Source of the DNA: CAVUBL01 sp963837945 | GTDB taxonomy: Bacteria; Acidobacteriota; Thermoanaerobaculia; Multivoradales; DATKCC01 | Assembly: GCA_963837945.1 (NCBI GenBank) | Contig: CAWIQD010000025.1 | Span: forward strand, 198,131-262,130 | DNA length: 64,000 bases | Direction of reading: 5' to 3' | Shown here: piece after piece, positions 17,355 through 26,133 of the stretch | Numbering within the stretch: the stretch's first letter is position 1 | How the letters are laid out: each line of letters starts with the position of its first letter | The notes under the pieces: model-generated | The model's database searches: none | What the model was told of the DNA's origin: nothing | The model's input: only the letters and a program-made list of their open reading frames with translations | Translations under genes and position numbers: made by a program

Positions 17355-18620
17355 TTAGCCGCCGATGATGATGGTGTTCGGGCTGCAGGCGCTGTCGAGC
17401 TGGATCGCGTCGAACCCGACGCTGAACCGGCCCTCGGCGCTCATCACCGTGGTCACCCAGTTCTGGGAGAACGGAGCGTACGGCGAGCCCGCCACCGTGG
17501 TGTTGAGGTTGAGGTACATCCAGCCGAAGTCGAACGGCACCGGCAGGTCCGGGCCGCCGACCTCGACGCTCTGCGTCTCGTTCGGGAACGGGGTCAGCCC
17601 CGGGTTGCCCGGGATACCCGAAACCGGCGAGGTCTCGGGAACGTTCGGCTGCTCCTGCTCGTCGAAGATCACGATCTGCGTCTGGGCGAGCGGCCACCAG
17701 GCCGGCGCCGTGCCGCAGGTCACCGCGGAGAAGTTCGCGACGCCCGTGCCGCGCCAGACCACCAGGTTCGTGCCGCCGGTGAACAGGCCGCCGTTGACGT
17801 ACCGGCTGGCGAAGGTCGTCGACAGCGGCTCGCGGTCGTCCGCCGAGCTCGCCGCCACGTACCGGCCGTAGAACGTGTAGTCGCCGGGCGCGAACGAGGC
17901 CGCGTCGGCCTCGATGTGGACCAGCGTCTCGCCCTGGGCGAAGTTGTTGTCGGCGTCGACGTAGAAGTAGTCGCCCCAGAGCACGTTCTGATCCGTGGCG
18001 ATGCCGCCGCCGCCCTTGACGAAGTAGCCGGGCGACGTCGGGAAGTCCCGCGAGCAGGAGTTCGTCGTGTCGACCGTCACGTAGCCGCGCATCACGTTGT
18101 CGCCGTGATTCTCCCCGGCGCAGTTGCCGAGCAGGTGCGACTGGTTGCCGGTCAGCCACTCCTGGAGGTGAGCCACGAAGTCCGAGGAGAGCGTCGGGTT
18201 GCTGAACGGCAGGATGCCGGAGCAGCTCGCGAAGTTGATGTCCTGCGAGAACGGACCCTTCGGGCTGATCGTGTCCGACGGATCCTGGCCCGCCGACGCC
18301 GTCACCGGCAGGTTGCCGCCGACCAGCACGTCGCGCAGGTTGATCGTCTGGACGTCGTAGCCGGTCAGGTAGATGTCGAAGTCGAGCACCGGCACCGACC
18401 AGTCCGACCAGACCGTCACGTGGGCCAGGACCGCGGTCGCCGAAGCGTTGTTGACCGAGAACAGCGTGGTCTGGCCGTTGGGGTTGTCGAGGTTGACCTC
18501 GAAGTAGGGCAGCAGCAGGGTCGCCGCGGGCACGTCGTCGATCGTGCAGATCGCCGCGAACGCCTGGCCACCCAGGGCCACGAGGCCGAGAAGTGCGAGA
18601 CAAGCTACGGTCTTCTTCAT
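17355..18620 (-). CDS. Secreted protein, paralog 2 of 3, function unknown
   Basis: 421 residues, MKKTVACLALLGLVALGG signal peptide, with GAGGAG about 15 nt before the ATG at 18620. Nearly identical to paralogs 1 and 3 throughout. Differences cluster in a few places (for example DTTNSCSRDFPTSPGYF against DVSNACSRDFPTAAGYF; GIATDQNVLWGD against GIAGDRNILWGD). The triplication with conserved hairpins points to recent tandem duplication of a unit made of gene plus 3' hairpin. Family not recognised. Confidence 0.8.
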   Translation of the reverse strand: MKKTVACLALLGLVALGGQAFAAICTIDDVPAATLLLPYFEVNLDNPNGQTTLFSVNNASATAVLAHVTVWSDWSVPVLDFDIYLTGYDVQTINLRDVLVGGNLPVTASAGQDPSDTISPKGPFSQDINFASCSGILPFSNPTLSSDFVAHLQEWLTGNQSHLLGNCAGENHGDNVMRGYVTVDTTNSCSRDFPTSPGYFVKGGGGIATDQNVLWGDYFYVDADNNFAQGETLVHIEADAASFAPGDYTFYGRYVAASSADDREPLSTTFASRYVNGGLFTGGTNLVVWRGTGVANFSAVTCGTAPAWWPLAQTQIVIFDEQEQPNVPETSPVSGIPGNPGLTPFPNETQSVEVGGPDLPVPFDFGWMYLNLNTTVAGSPYAPFSQNWVTTVMSAEGRFSVGFDAIQLDSACSPNTIIIGG

Positions 18621-18771
18621 TGGGAGACAATCTCCTCAGAAAGATACTGGATTACGTTGTTGAAGGGTGCCGGACACCCGATGCCCGGATCTCCTCCCGG
18701 CACCGGCGCGGCCCCCAACCGAGATGTCCAGACCGGCACCCAGCCGGCCTCTCCTTCTTCACCGAGAGCAG

Positions 18772-18787
18772 ATCACCTCCCGTTCAA
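18772..18787 (-). promoter_or_regulatory. Leader block shared with paralog 1
   Basis: Minus strand TTGAACGGGAGGTGAT, identical to 16909-16924. The similarity extends loosely on both sides (GGTAC..GAG upstream, GGAGAGG downstream). It lies about 150 nt before the paralog-2 start. Confidence 0.5.
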
Positions 18788-19045
18788 AGGCTCGGTACCA
18801 CAACCTTCTAGACCTATGGATCACACTCGATCCACCGCAACCGTCGCGGCCCGTACGGGGTCCGCCGGATCGAACGTCAAGCCTACGCCAGCCCTCCGAC
18901 TGGACACTGATTACCAGGAGGAGGAATCGAGGGACGGATCTTGGCAGATTCCGCCAGGCTTGGCAAGTGCCCCGCGTGAATCTCGCGGGCAGCCGCAGGG
19001 ATGGGGCGCCGCGCGCGCGGCGCGGCGGGGAGAGGAAGGGAGGAT

Positions 19046-19073
19046 GGGCGGGCCCGGCGGAGCGGGCCCGCCC
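19046..19073 (-). terminator. Hairpin after secreted paralog 3
   Basis: Perfect 11-bp stem GGGCGGGCCCG/CGGGCCCGCCC with a 6-nt loop, 12 bp after the stop at 19086. It is a diverged version of the hairpins after paralogs 1 and 2. Confidence 0.6.
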
Positions 19074-19085
19074 TGAGGATGCCGC

Positions 19086-20357
19086 CTACATGGCGCCGCC
19101 GATGATGAGGCTGTTCGGGCTGCAAGCGCTGTCGAGCTGGATCGCGTCGAACCCGACGCTGAACCGGCCCTCGGCGCTCATCACCGTGGTCACCCAGTTC
19201 TGGGAGAACGGAGCGTACGGCGAGCCCATCACCGTGGTGTTGAGGTTGAGGTACATCCAGCCGAAGTCGAACGGCACCGGCAGGTCCGAGCCGCCGACCG
19301 CGACGCTCTGCGTCTCGTTCGGGAAGGGCTGGAGCCCCGGGTTGCCCGGGATACCCGAAACCGGCGACGTCTCGGGAACGTTCGGCTGCTCCTGCTCGTC
19401 GAAGATCACGATCTGCGTCTGGCCGAGCGGCCACCAGTCCGGCGTGTCACCGCAGGCGACCGCGGAGAAATCCGCGACGCCCGTGCCGCGCCAGACCACC
19501 AGGTTCGTGCCGCCGGTGAACAGGCCGCCGTTGACGTAGCGGGTGGCGAAGGTCGTCGACAGCGGCTCGCGATCGTCCGCCGAGCTCGCCGCCACGTACC
19601 GGCCGTAGAACGTGAAGTCGCCGGGCGCGAACGAGGCCGAGTCGGCCTCGATGTGGACCAGCGTCTCGCCCTGGGCGAAGTTGTTCTCGGCGTCGACGTA
19701 GAAGTAGTCACCCCAGAGGATGTTCCGGTCGCCGGCGATGCCGGCGCCGCCCTTGACGAAGTAGCCGGCCGCCGTCGGGAAGTCCCGCGAGCAGGCGTTC
19801 GACACGTCGACCGTCACGTAGCCGCGCATCACGTTGTCGCCGTGGTCCTCCCCGGCGCAGGTGCCGAGCAGATGCGACTGGTTGCCGGTCAGCCACTCCT
19901 GGAGGTGGGCCACGAAGTCCGAGGTGAGCGTCGGGGTGTTGAACGGCAGGATGCCGTTGCAGCTCGCGAAGTTGATGTCCTGCGAGAACAGGCCCTGCGG
20001 GCTGATCGTGTCCGCCGGGTCCTGGCCGTCGCTGGCCGTCACCGGCAGGTTGCCGTTGACCAGCACGTCGCGCAGGTTGATCGTCTGGACGTCGTAGCCG
20101 GTCAGGTAGATGTCGAAGTCGAGCACCGGCACCGACCAGTCCGACCAGATGGTGACGTGGGCCAGGGTCGCCGACGCCGAGGCGTTGTTGACCGAGAACA
20201 GCGTGGTCTGGCCGTTCGGGTTGTCGAGGTTGACCTCGAAGTAGGGCAGCAGCAGGGTCGCCGCGGGCACGTCGTCGATCGTGCAGATCGCGGCGAACGC
20301 CTGACCGCCCAGGGCCACGAGGCCGAGCAGGGCGAGACAGACTACGGTCTTCTTCAT
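19086..20357 (-). CDS. Secreted protein, paralog 3 of 3, function unknown
   Basis: I start it at ATG 20357 (MKKTVVCLALLGLVALGG), preceded by GGAGGAGA at good spacing; an in-frame ATG at 20405 lacks this. 423 residues with the same signal peptide and full-length similarity to paralogs 1 and 2. It is closer to paralog 1 in most variable blocks (DVSNACSRDFPTAAGYF, GIAGDRNILWGD). Probably periplasmic or surface exposed. No catalytic motif seen. Confidence 0.8.
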   Translation of the reverse strand: MKKTVVCLALLGLVALGGQAFAAICTIDDVPAATLLLPYFEVNLDNPNGQTTLFSVNNASASATLAHVTIWSDWSVPVLDFDIYLTGYDVQTINLRDVLVNGNLPVTASDGQDPADTISPQGLFSQDINFASCNGILPFNTPTLTSDFVAHLQEWLTGNQSHLLGTCAGEDHGDNVMRGYVTVDVSNACSRDFPTAAGYFVKGGAGIAGDRNILWGDYFYVDAENNFAQGETLVHIEADSASFAPGDFTFYGRYVAASSADDREPLSTTFATRYVNGGLFTGGTNLVVWRGTGVADFSAVACGDTPDWWPLGQTQIVIFDEQEQPNVPETSPVSGIPGNPGLQPFPNETQSVAVGGSDLPVPFDFGWMYLNLNTTVMGSPYAPFSQNWVTTVMSAEGRFSVGFDAIQLDSACSPNSLIIGGAM

Positions 20358-20544
20358 TGGAGACTCTCTCCTCCGAGCAACGGTTGACGGGCTTCGGTCC
20401 TCCACCGCATCCGGGCGGCCCGGACCGAGTCTCTAGGGACACTTTCTTCGAATCGACAGGCAGGCGATCCTATCAACCCTACCCCGGGCCGACGCAAGGG
20501 GTCCAGAAGGGGTCCAGGACACCGAATGCCGATTCGAAGCTCCC

Positions 20545-22218
20545 TCAGTTCGCCGTGCTCTGGAGATGCCAGGCCTCGATGCCACCCTGCGAGGGGCATT
20601 GCATCGGCGCGAGGAGACCCTCCGGCTCCCCGGCGTAGGCCGCCACGATCTCGTCGCGTCCGTCGCCGTCGAGGTCGGCCAGCGCTACGTCGTAGCCCCG
20701 GCAGCCAGGCCCGGCTCCGACCAGCTCGTCGCTCCGTTCGCGGACGAACCCGCCGTGCCCGTCGCCGAGGAACACCCAGGCGTCGCCGGCGCCGGTCAGG
20801 GCGACGAGATCGCGCGCGCCGTCGCCGTCGAGGTCGCCGGTGCCCAGGGAGTAGATCGTCGTCTTGCCTTCTTCGACCGCCAGTGGCTTTCGCCGCCAGG
20901 TCCCGTCCGGGCCGCCGTAGAAGACGTCCACGCCGGTGCGCCAGGTCTCGAGCTCGTAGGCCAGGTAGCCGATGACGAGGTCCATGCGGCCGTCGCCGTC
21001 GAAGTCGTCGACCGCGACCGCCCGGCTGTAGGCGTTCGGGCGCATCTCCGGGAGCTCGCCGATCCGGATCTCGCCGCCGTGACCGCTGAACCGCAACAGG
21101 TCCTTCCTCCCCAAGACGCTCGAGGCGAGGAGCACGTCCGGGCCGCCGTCCCCGTCGAGGTCGGCCACCGCCATGTCGTCGCCGAAGATCGGCTGGTGGC
21201 CCTCCGCCACCGGCCCCGCCTCCTTCGACCACGTGCCGTCGCCGTGGTTGACGTAGACCACGAAGCCGAGGGCGGCCTGGTTGCCGAGGACCGGTGCGGC
21301 CCTGCCCTGCTCCGCCTCGCGGGTGCGGCCGAGCCGCGGCCCCTCGCCGAGGGCGAGGATGTCCGGGCGCCCGTCTCCGTTCCAGTCGGCGACGGCGACC
21401 GTGCGGCTGGTGAAGCCGGTGTCCGCTTGCCCGTGGCCCGTCACCTGGAAGTCGATCCCCTTGCTCCAGGAGACGAAGTTGCCCGGGGGGCCGTCCGCGA
21501 CCAGCACCAGCAGGCCATGCAGGTGGACGCCGAGGACCAGGTCCAGGCGACCGTCGCCGTTGAGGTCGGCGACCGCGACGTCGCCGTAGTCGTAGGGGAG
21601 TGGCTCGAAATGGTCCTTCCAGCGCCGCCAGTGGCCGGCGCCGTCGCCCAGGAAGACGGCCGGCGGCGAGAGGCTCTTCCGGGGCGGACCGTGGACGATG
21701 TCGAGGTGGCCGTCGCCGTCCATGTCCGCGAGCACGAATCCGTTGCGCCACTGGCCCCGGTCGGGAAGCCCGGCGTCGTAGGAGGCGAAGCGCAGCCGGT
21801 CGGCGGTCTTCACGTCCACCCGGTAGCTTTCCAGGATCGCGCGTCGCTCCTCGTCGGACGGCCCGGCCGGCTTGGCCGACTCGACCGGACGGGTGGCATA
21901 GTGGCGCACCAGGAAGGCGTCGTCGGTCTCGCCCTCCACCCGGTAGCGCAGGCCGTAGTTCATCAGGACCTCGTGCTCCCCGAGCCGCTGGTACTGGCCC
22001 TCGATCTTGGGGACCTCGACCACCTCGTAGCGCTGGCCGTTCTCGTCCACCTTCCACGTCGTGCCCGCGTCGTTCGCCTGCGCGGCCTGTGCGGTCCGTT
22101 CGGGCTCGGGCTTCGTGGCCGGAGCGGAGGCACAACCCGCGGCCAGGGCGGCGACGGCGAGCAGTGCGAAGGCGGCGCACAGGGGGGTATGGGTGACGAT
22201 CTTGGCGCTCGATGTCAT
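20545..22218 (-). CDS. FG-GAP/VCBS repeat lipoprotein
   Basis: 557 residues from ATG 22218, preceded by AGGAGGAAG; a longer frame upstream lacks a good start. The signal ends with a lipobox-like LAAGC (Cys29). At least seven FG-GAP calcium-binding loops of the form DxDGDGxxD are visible (DMDGDGHLD, DLNGDGRLD, DWNGDGRPD, DLDGDGGPD, DFDGDGRMD, DLDGDGARD, DLDGDGRDE), as in integrin-like propellers. Presumably an outer-surface or periplasmic propeller. Substrate unknown. Confidence 0.8.
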   Translation of the reverse strand: MTSSAKIVTHTPLCAAFALLAVAALAAGCASAPATKPEPERTAQAAQANDAGTTWKVDENGQRYEVVEVPKIEGQYQRLGEHEVLMNYGLRYRVEGETDDAFLVRHYATRPVESAKPAGPSDEERRAILESYRVDVKTADRLRFASYDAGLPDRGQWRNGFVLADMDGDGHLDIVHGPPRKSLSPPAVFLGDGAGHWRRWKDHFEPLPYDYGDVAVADLNGDGRLDLVLGVHLHGLLVLVADGPPGNFVSWSKGIDFQVTGHGQADTGFTSRTVAVADWNGDGRPDILALGEGPRLGRTREAEQGRAAPVLGNQAALGFVVYVNHGDGTWSKEAGPVAEGHQPIFGDDMAVADLDGDGGPDVLLASSVLGRKDLLRFSGHGGEIRIGELPEMRPNAYSRAVAVDDFDGDGRMDLVIGYLAYELETWRTGVDVFYGGPDGTWRRKPLAVEEGKTTIYSLGTGDLDGDGARDLVALTGAGDAWVFLGDGHGGFVRERSDELVGAGPGCRGYDVALADLDGDGRDEIVAAYAGEPEGLLAPMQCPSQGGIEAWHLQSTAN

Positions 22219-22360
22219 CGGACTTCCTCCTCGGGCTGGTGACGGCCCCGGCACGGCCGGAGACCGGCGGGCTCCGGACTGCCTATTTGGCCCGAAACGG
22301 GGGCGCTGGGGGCCGGGGACCGGCCCAAAGTGCAAGAGCCGAGCCATGTCGCGGCGGCCT

Positions 22361-23143
22361 TCAGATCTCGTCCACGAAGCTTGGCCGGAGGCGGCGGAAC
22401 AGCCACAGGCCGGCCGCCGGCAGCAGGACGGCCGCGAGACCCAGCCCGGCCGCGGCCGGCCCGGGAGCGAACGGCCTGCCGAGAAACGCCGCCCGGTAGA
22501 GAGAAACCAGCGGCGTCAGGGGGTTGGCCTCGATCCACGGCCGGAACCGCTCCGGCACCATGGCCAGGGGGTAGACGATCGGGGTGAGGTAGAACCACCC
22601 CGACAGGACCATGCCCACGATCTGGGCCGTGTCGCGGAAGAAGACGTGGATCGAGGCGAGGAGAAGCCCGAGACCGACGGTGAGAGTGAGCTGGAGCGGC
22701 AGCGCGAGCGCCAGCCAGGCGAGGGCCGGCACCGAGAGCTGACCGACGACGGCGAGGACCACCACGAACACGCCGGCCGCGATCGCCTCGTGGACCAGGG
22801 CCGCGAGGACGATCGAGACGACCAGGATCTCCGAAGGAAAGCGCAGCTTCTTGACCAGGGCCGCGTTGTCCGTGATCGCCGTCGAGGAGCGCTGCACGCC
22901 CTCCTGGATCGCCATCCAGGGCAGCAGCCCGGCGAACAGGAAGATGCCGAAGTTCGTCGTGGCGTAGCCGTACTGCTCGAGCTTGATCCGCATCACCGTC
23001 GAGAAGAGGAAGGTGAACAGCAGCAGCAGCCACAGGGGCTGGATGAACGACCAGAGGAACGAGAGCAGCGAGCCGGCGTAGCGGCCCTGGAAGTCGCGCC
23101 GCACGAGCTCCTTGATGAGAAACAGGTGGTTGCGCTGGAGCAT
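22361..23143 (-). CDS. wzm: ABC-2 type permease, Wzm-like polysaccharide exporter
   Basis: 260 residues with about six membrane segments (FLWSFIQPLWLLLLFTFLF, FLFAGLLPWMAIQEG, GWFYLTPIVYPLAMVPE). The ELVRRDFQGRYAGSLLSFLW start is typical of TagG/Wzm permeases that pair with Wzt ATPases. The only candidate ATPase in the window is at 7593-8834, on the same strand but separated by secreted-protein genes. It is divergent from the XRE gene, with a 126-bp spacer to that gene's longest possible start. Confidence 0.85.
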   Translation of the reverse strand: MLQRNHLFLIKELVRRDFQGRYAGSLLSFLWSFIQPLWLLLLFTFLFSTVMRIKLEQYGYATTNFGIFLFAGLLPWMAIQEGVQRSSTAITDNAALVKKLRFPSEILVVSIVLAALVHEAIAAGVFVVVLAVVGQLSVPALAWLALALPLQLTLTVGLGLLLASIHVFFRDTAQIVGMVLSGWFYLTPIVYPLAMVPERFRPWIEANPLTPLVSLYRAAFLGRPFAPGPAAAGLGLAAVLLPAAGLWLFRRLRPSFVDEI

Positions 23144-23196
23144 GACGGGTTGGAAGGCGGGCCGGCGGGGCGGTCCCGGAAGGGGACGCCGCCGGC

Positions 23197-23202
23197 ATTA
23201 TA
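23197..23202 (-). promoter_or_regulatory. Possible -10 box for the Wzm-like gene
   Basis: Minus strand TATAAT, about 55 nt upstream of the start codon. No good -35 was found at normal spacing, so this is tentative. Confidence 0.4.
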
Positions 23203-23244
23203 TAGAGGAGAGGTCGATGTGAGTCGGGCATACCGCATCTCCGG

Positions 23245-23274
23245 TTGACACCGGTCCCCGACCGGGATTATGCT
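23245..23274 (+). promoter_or_regulatory. Promoter of the XRE-TPR operon
   Basis: TTGACA (23245-23250), 18-bp spacer, TATGCT (23269-23274). Transcription would begin about 23281, just before the inverted repeat at 23293-23309. Confidence 0.6.
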
Positions 23275-23292
23275 GTTCTCCTATCGCACTGA

Positions 23293-23309
23293 TATGCCAA
23301 ATGGGCATA
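23293..23309. promoter_or_regulatory. Inverted repeat TATGCC-N5-GGCATA, candidate operator
   Basis: Perfect 6-bp arms around AAATG, lying at the expected transcript start of the XRE gene. The same ATGC-N7-GCAT geometry occurs over the -10 of the second TPR gene (26149-26163). It could be the XRE binding site and allow autoregulation. Confidence 0.5.
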
Positions 23310-23338
23310 CACACGCGGCGACACCGACATCCTCTGCC

Positions 23339-23692
23339 ATGGCCACTCCGAAGATCCGGCAGGTCCAGCTCGTGGGGCGCAAGATCCGCCAGCTCCGCAA
23401 GGCGCACAAGCTCACCCAGACCGAGCTCTCGGCGCGGATCGGGATCCAGCAGAGCGACCTCTCTCGCATGGAGAAGGGCGAGTACCGGGTGAGCCTGGAC
23501 AACCTCTTCAAGATCCTCGCCGAGTTCCGCATCTCGATCGGCGAGTTCTTCGAAGAGATCGCCGAGGAGTCGATCAGCCCGCGCGACCTCCAGATCCTCA
23601 AGGGCTTCAAGCAGCTCGACGAGGACTCGCAGCAGGAGGTCGAGGACTTCATCGCCTTCAAGCGCAGCCAGGACAACGGCACGGAGGAGTGA
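23339..23692 (+). CDS. XRE-family transcriptional regulator
   Basis: 117 residues from ATG 23339 (MATPKIRQVQLVG). An in-frame ATG at 23294 lies inside the inverted repeat and another at 23270 lies on the promoter, so I prefer the downstream start, although no clear ribosome site precedes it. The helix-turn-helix is plain: VGRKIRQLRKAHKLTQTELS followed by ARIGIQQSDLSRMEKGEYRV. The C-terminal third is a short acidic helical tail without TPR repeats. It is first in the plus-strand run with the TPR and secreted genes and is a likely controller of the peptide system. Confidence 0.8.
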   Translation: MATPKIRQVQLVGRKIRQLRKAHKLTQTELSARIGIQQSDLSRMEKGEYRVSLDNLFKILAEFRISIGEFFEEIAEESISPRDLQILKGFKQLDEDSQQEVEDFIAFKRSQDNGTEE

Positions 23693-23725
23693 AGTGATGT
23701 ATACTCCCCCGACGGATTACGCCAC

Positions 23726-24646
23726 ATGCGCACGACCATGATCGAGCAACCGCGCTTCGACGAGCGCTTCGAAGCCCTGATGGAGCGAGGGCGGGTAGAG
23801 CGCTTGGCCGAGCGCTTCGCCGAAGCGGCAGCCGTGTTCGCCGAGGCCGAGGGGCTCGCCGAGCACCTGGAAGACTACCGGGCCGCCGACCGTGCATGCG
23901 TCAATCGCTGCACTGTGCTGCTCGACTTCAACCGAGAGCTTTCAGGCGACCTCTTCGACCGGCTGCGTGCGATGCTCATGGCTAGCGCCGATGGCGTCAA
24001 CTGCCGCATGGCGGCCTACAATCTCGCGCGCGCCTACGAATGTGCCAAGCAGTACCGCAAGTGCCTGTTCTATGCGCGCATCGCCCTCGACCGATCTCGG
24101 GTCCTGGGATCGGCCGATTGGATCGCCTCGAGCCACAACCAAATCGGGAACTGCCTGCTTGCCGAGAGCCGATTCCAGGACGCTCGCGCCGAGTACGAGC
24201 TCGCTCTGAAGCTGCTGCCTGATGGGCCCAGTGCACGCAAGGCGCTCATCCTGACGAACCTGGGCTACGCGCTAGTGATCCTGGGGGCTGGGAACGGCGC
24301 GTCCTTGATCTATGAAAGTCTGAGAATGCTGCGCCGCCTCCACGCTCGGCACGACCAGCTCTTTCCGCATCTGGACTTGAGCTACGCCCTGCTCGAGCGC
24401 GGTGCTTACCGATACGCACTGGCACATAGCGCCAAAGCACTGGCGCTAGCGGAAGAGGCGGGCTACGAGGAGCCGATACGACAGGCTCTTTACCTTCTCG
24501 GCGAGGCAGCACAACAGGCCGGTGACTCGCGGGGAGCGCGGGAGTACTTTCACCGACTCCAGGAGCGATACTTCCCGGGTTCACCGCACCTCACCGGTCT
24601 CTTGCTCGCAGTCGACGTGCTCAAGTTGGTCAACCTCAAGGCGTAG
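23726..24646 (+). CDS. TPR protein 1, cytoplasmic, possible peptide receptor
   Basis: 306 residues, no signal peptide, all-helical with TPR-like repeats (AAYNLARAYECAKQYRKCLF, SSHNQIGNCLLAESRFQDAR, LILTNLGYALVILGAG, QALYLLGEAAQQAGDSRGAR). Homologous over its length to TPR protein 2 (26239-27144): shared core YNLARAY..YRK.LFYARIA and end (LLLAVDVLKLVNLKA against LLGVDICRVINLRG). It follows the XRE gene by 33 bp and precedes the first secreted protein by 2 bp, so the pair is probably coupled. TPR folds bind short peptides in Rap/PlcR-type systems; that role here is inference. ATG 23738 is an alternative start. Confidence 0.8.
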   Translation: MRTTMIEQPRFDERFEALMERGRVERLAERFAEAAAVFAEAEGLAEHLEDYRAADRACVNRCTVLLDFNRELSGDLFDRLRAMLMASADGVNCRMAAYNLARAYECAKQYRKCLFYARIALDRSRVLGSADWIASSHNQIGNCLLAESRFQDARAEYELALKLLPDGPSARKALILTNLGYALVILGAGNGASLIYESLRMLRRLHARHDQLFPHLDLSYALLERGAYRYALAHSAKALALAEEAGYEEPIRQALYLLGEAAQQAGDSRGAREYFHRLQERYFPGSPHLTGLLLAVDVLKLVNLKA

Positions 24647-24648
24647 CC

Positions 24649-26046
24649 ATGTCGAGCCGTCCACTCCACCGCCTTCTACCCTGCGCTCTGACCATGGCGC
24701 TGTTCGCCCTACCGGTCCTCGGCCAGCAGCGCGACGCGGTTGTCGGCACGCAAGGCGAGCTCTACCAGGTACGCGAGGGAACCTACGGCGATCTCTTCCC
24801 GGATCAGGGCCTCGGGGACCCGGCGAGCTCGGCTCTCGCCCTCGACGTCACCTACCCCGACCAGTCCCACGAGCGCTTCCTGGTACCGGGCACCGAGGCC
24901 GAGGACCTGGACACGAACGCGTCGCTCCTCTTCGAGGGCCAGTCGGACACCCTCTTCCTGCTCTGGAAGACCGAGAAGGGCAACATTCACACCTGGCTCA
25001 ACGTCGTCGGGTTCCACGACGGAGGCTGGGAACAGCCGATCGAGGTCTCGGGCAACCTGTTCGGCTGGAAGAGCGATCCCCAGTTCGCCGTGACCCGCGA
25101 CACGTTCCGCTCTGTGGAGGACGACGGAACCCTGCGGACCTGGACCCGGACCGTGATCCACCTCCTCTGGTGGGAGGAGGAGAACATCGGAGAACCGGTT
25201 CCCTACTACGCGCCGGTCACCCTCATCGACGGGGCGTATACCGGCTCGAACCGGGTGTACCGGCTGGACGAGTTGCTCGCGGACGCGCTCGCGTCCGCAG
25301 AGCCCGTCGCGCCGAACTTCGATCTGGCCAGGGCCCAGACGATCGGGGCGGGCACCAATTCCCACAGCGTGGCCCTGGGGTTCGTTGATCCTCTTCACGG
25401 TCAGATGGTCTCCTGCACGATCGAGTTGATCCCGGGAGAGGTCACCTCGATCGCCGACAAGATCCGAGCTCAGATCTCCGACCTCGGTCGCCAACTCTTG
25501 CCAGCTCAAGCGAGCTCGCTCGCGAGCAAGGTGCGGGCGCAGATCAGCGACCTGGGCAATCGCCTGAGCCTGCAAGTCGCACTTACCAGGTACCTCGCGG
25601 ACCAGGCCCAAGCCGAAATCCTGAGCTCAGACCCAGAGGAGCCCGCCTCCCATCTCGCTGACAAGATCAGAGCCCAGATCTCCGATCTGGGAGCCCGGCT
25701 CACCGACCGTCGCCTCATGACGCGCAGCGACACCGACACAGTCCCTATGGTCGAGGATCTTGCTCGTGACGAAACCGCAGCACCGGTGCCGACAAGCCAG
25801 ATTCTCGTTCTCGTAACCTCGGTCCTGCCAAGCCCCGCGACCGGCTCCGACGAGGTCGCCCTCCACCTCTCGCGCAACGGCCGCGAGACGCTCGTCTCCT
25901 GGCTCGCGGACGGCATCGTCTTCTACCGGGAGAGCCGGGGCCAGGGATGGAGCGCTCCTCGTCCGCTCCACCTCGGACCCAATCTCGACCTCGCCCACGC
26001 CCACCAGCTCCTCGATCAGCGCGCCGAAGAGCGCGGCGTCGAGTAA
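24649..26046 (+). CDS. Secreted protein 1 with three copies of a nine-residue motif
   Basis: 465 residues. Signal peptide of about 25 residues (LPCALTMALFALPVLG, then QQRD). Residues about 30-260 are beta-rich with aromatic-rich blocks (VTRDTFRSV, HLLWWEEE). Residues 265-350 are helical and carry IRAQISDLG (272-280), VRAQISDLG (295-303) and IRAQISDLG (340-348), each preceded by a lysine and an A-D/S-K context. The C-terminal part is again beta-rich (NGRETLVSWLADGIVFYRES). Homologous to secreted protein 2. The nonamers match the ends of the 19-residue peptides at 29522-29678. The family is not recognised. Confidence 0.8.
   Translation: MSSRPLHRLLPCALTMALFALPVLGQQRDAVVGTQGELYQVREGTYGDLFPDQGLGDPASSALALDVTYPDQSHERFLVPGTEAEDLDTNASLLFEGQSDTLFLLWKTEKGNIHTWLNVVGFHDGGWEQPIEVSGNLFGWKSDPQFAVTRDTFRSVEDDGTLRTWTRTVIHLLWWEEENIGEPVPYYAPVTLIDGAYTGSNRVYRLDELLADALASAEPVAPNFDLARAQTIGAGTNSHSVALGFVDPLHGQMVSCTIELIPGEVTSIADKIRAQISDLGRQLLPAQASSLASKVRAQISDLGNRLSLQVALTRYLADQAQAEILSSDPEEPASHLADKIRAQISDLGARLTDRRLMTRSDTDTVPMVEDLARDETAAPVPTSQILVLVTSVLPSPATGSDEVALHLSRNGRETLVSWLADGIVFYRESRGQGWSAPRPLHLGPNLDLAHAHQLLDQRAEERGVE
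25462..25692 (+). repeat. Three nonapeptide motif copies in secreted protein 1
   Basis: Coding copies at 25462-25488, 25531-25557 and 25666-25692. They encode I/V-R-A-Q-I-S-D-L-G with different codons at most positions (CGA/CGG/AGA for Arg; GCT/GCG/GCC for Ala; TCC/AGC for Ser). The amino-acid pattern is therefore conserved while the DNA has diverged. Confidence 0.8.
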
Positions 26047-26133
26047 GCTCGCTCGCCGCCGCCCTCGAAGTTCGGCAGCGGCGCCCTGCCGGCCTGTGAA
26101 CAAACCTCTCCTCCCCCTGACACCTCGGTGGGG

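Larger units (their letters stand above)
18621..19085 (-). other. Leader of paralog 2 and intergenic region
   Basis: 465 bp without a credible gene. It holds the 16-nt leader block shared with paralog 1 (18772-18787) and the paralog-3 hairpin (19046-19073). A TTGACG on the minus strand has no good -10 partner, so I do not call a promoter. Confidence 0.5.

Noticed and set aside
23339..23692. Calling the XRE protein itself an RRNPP-type receptor
   Set aside because: It has no TPR repeats of its own; the TPR proteins are separate genes.
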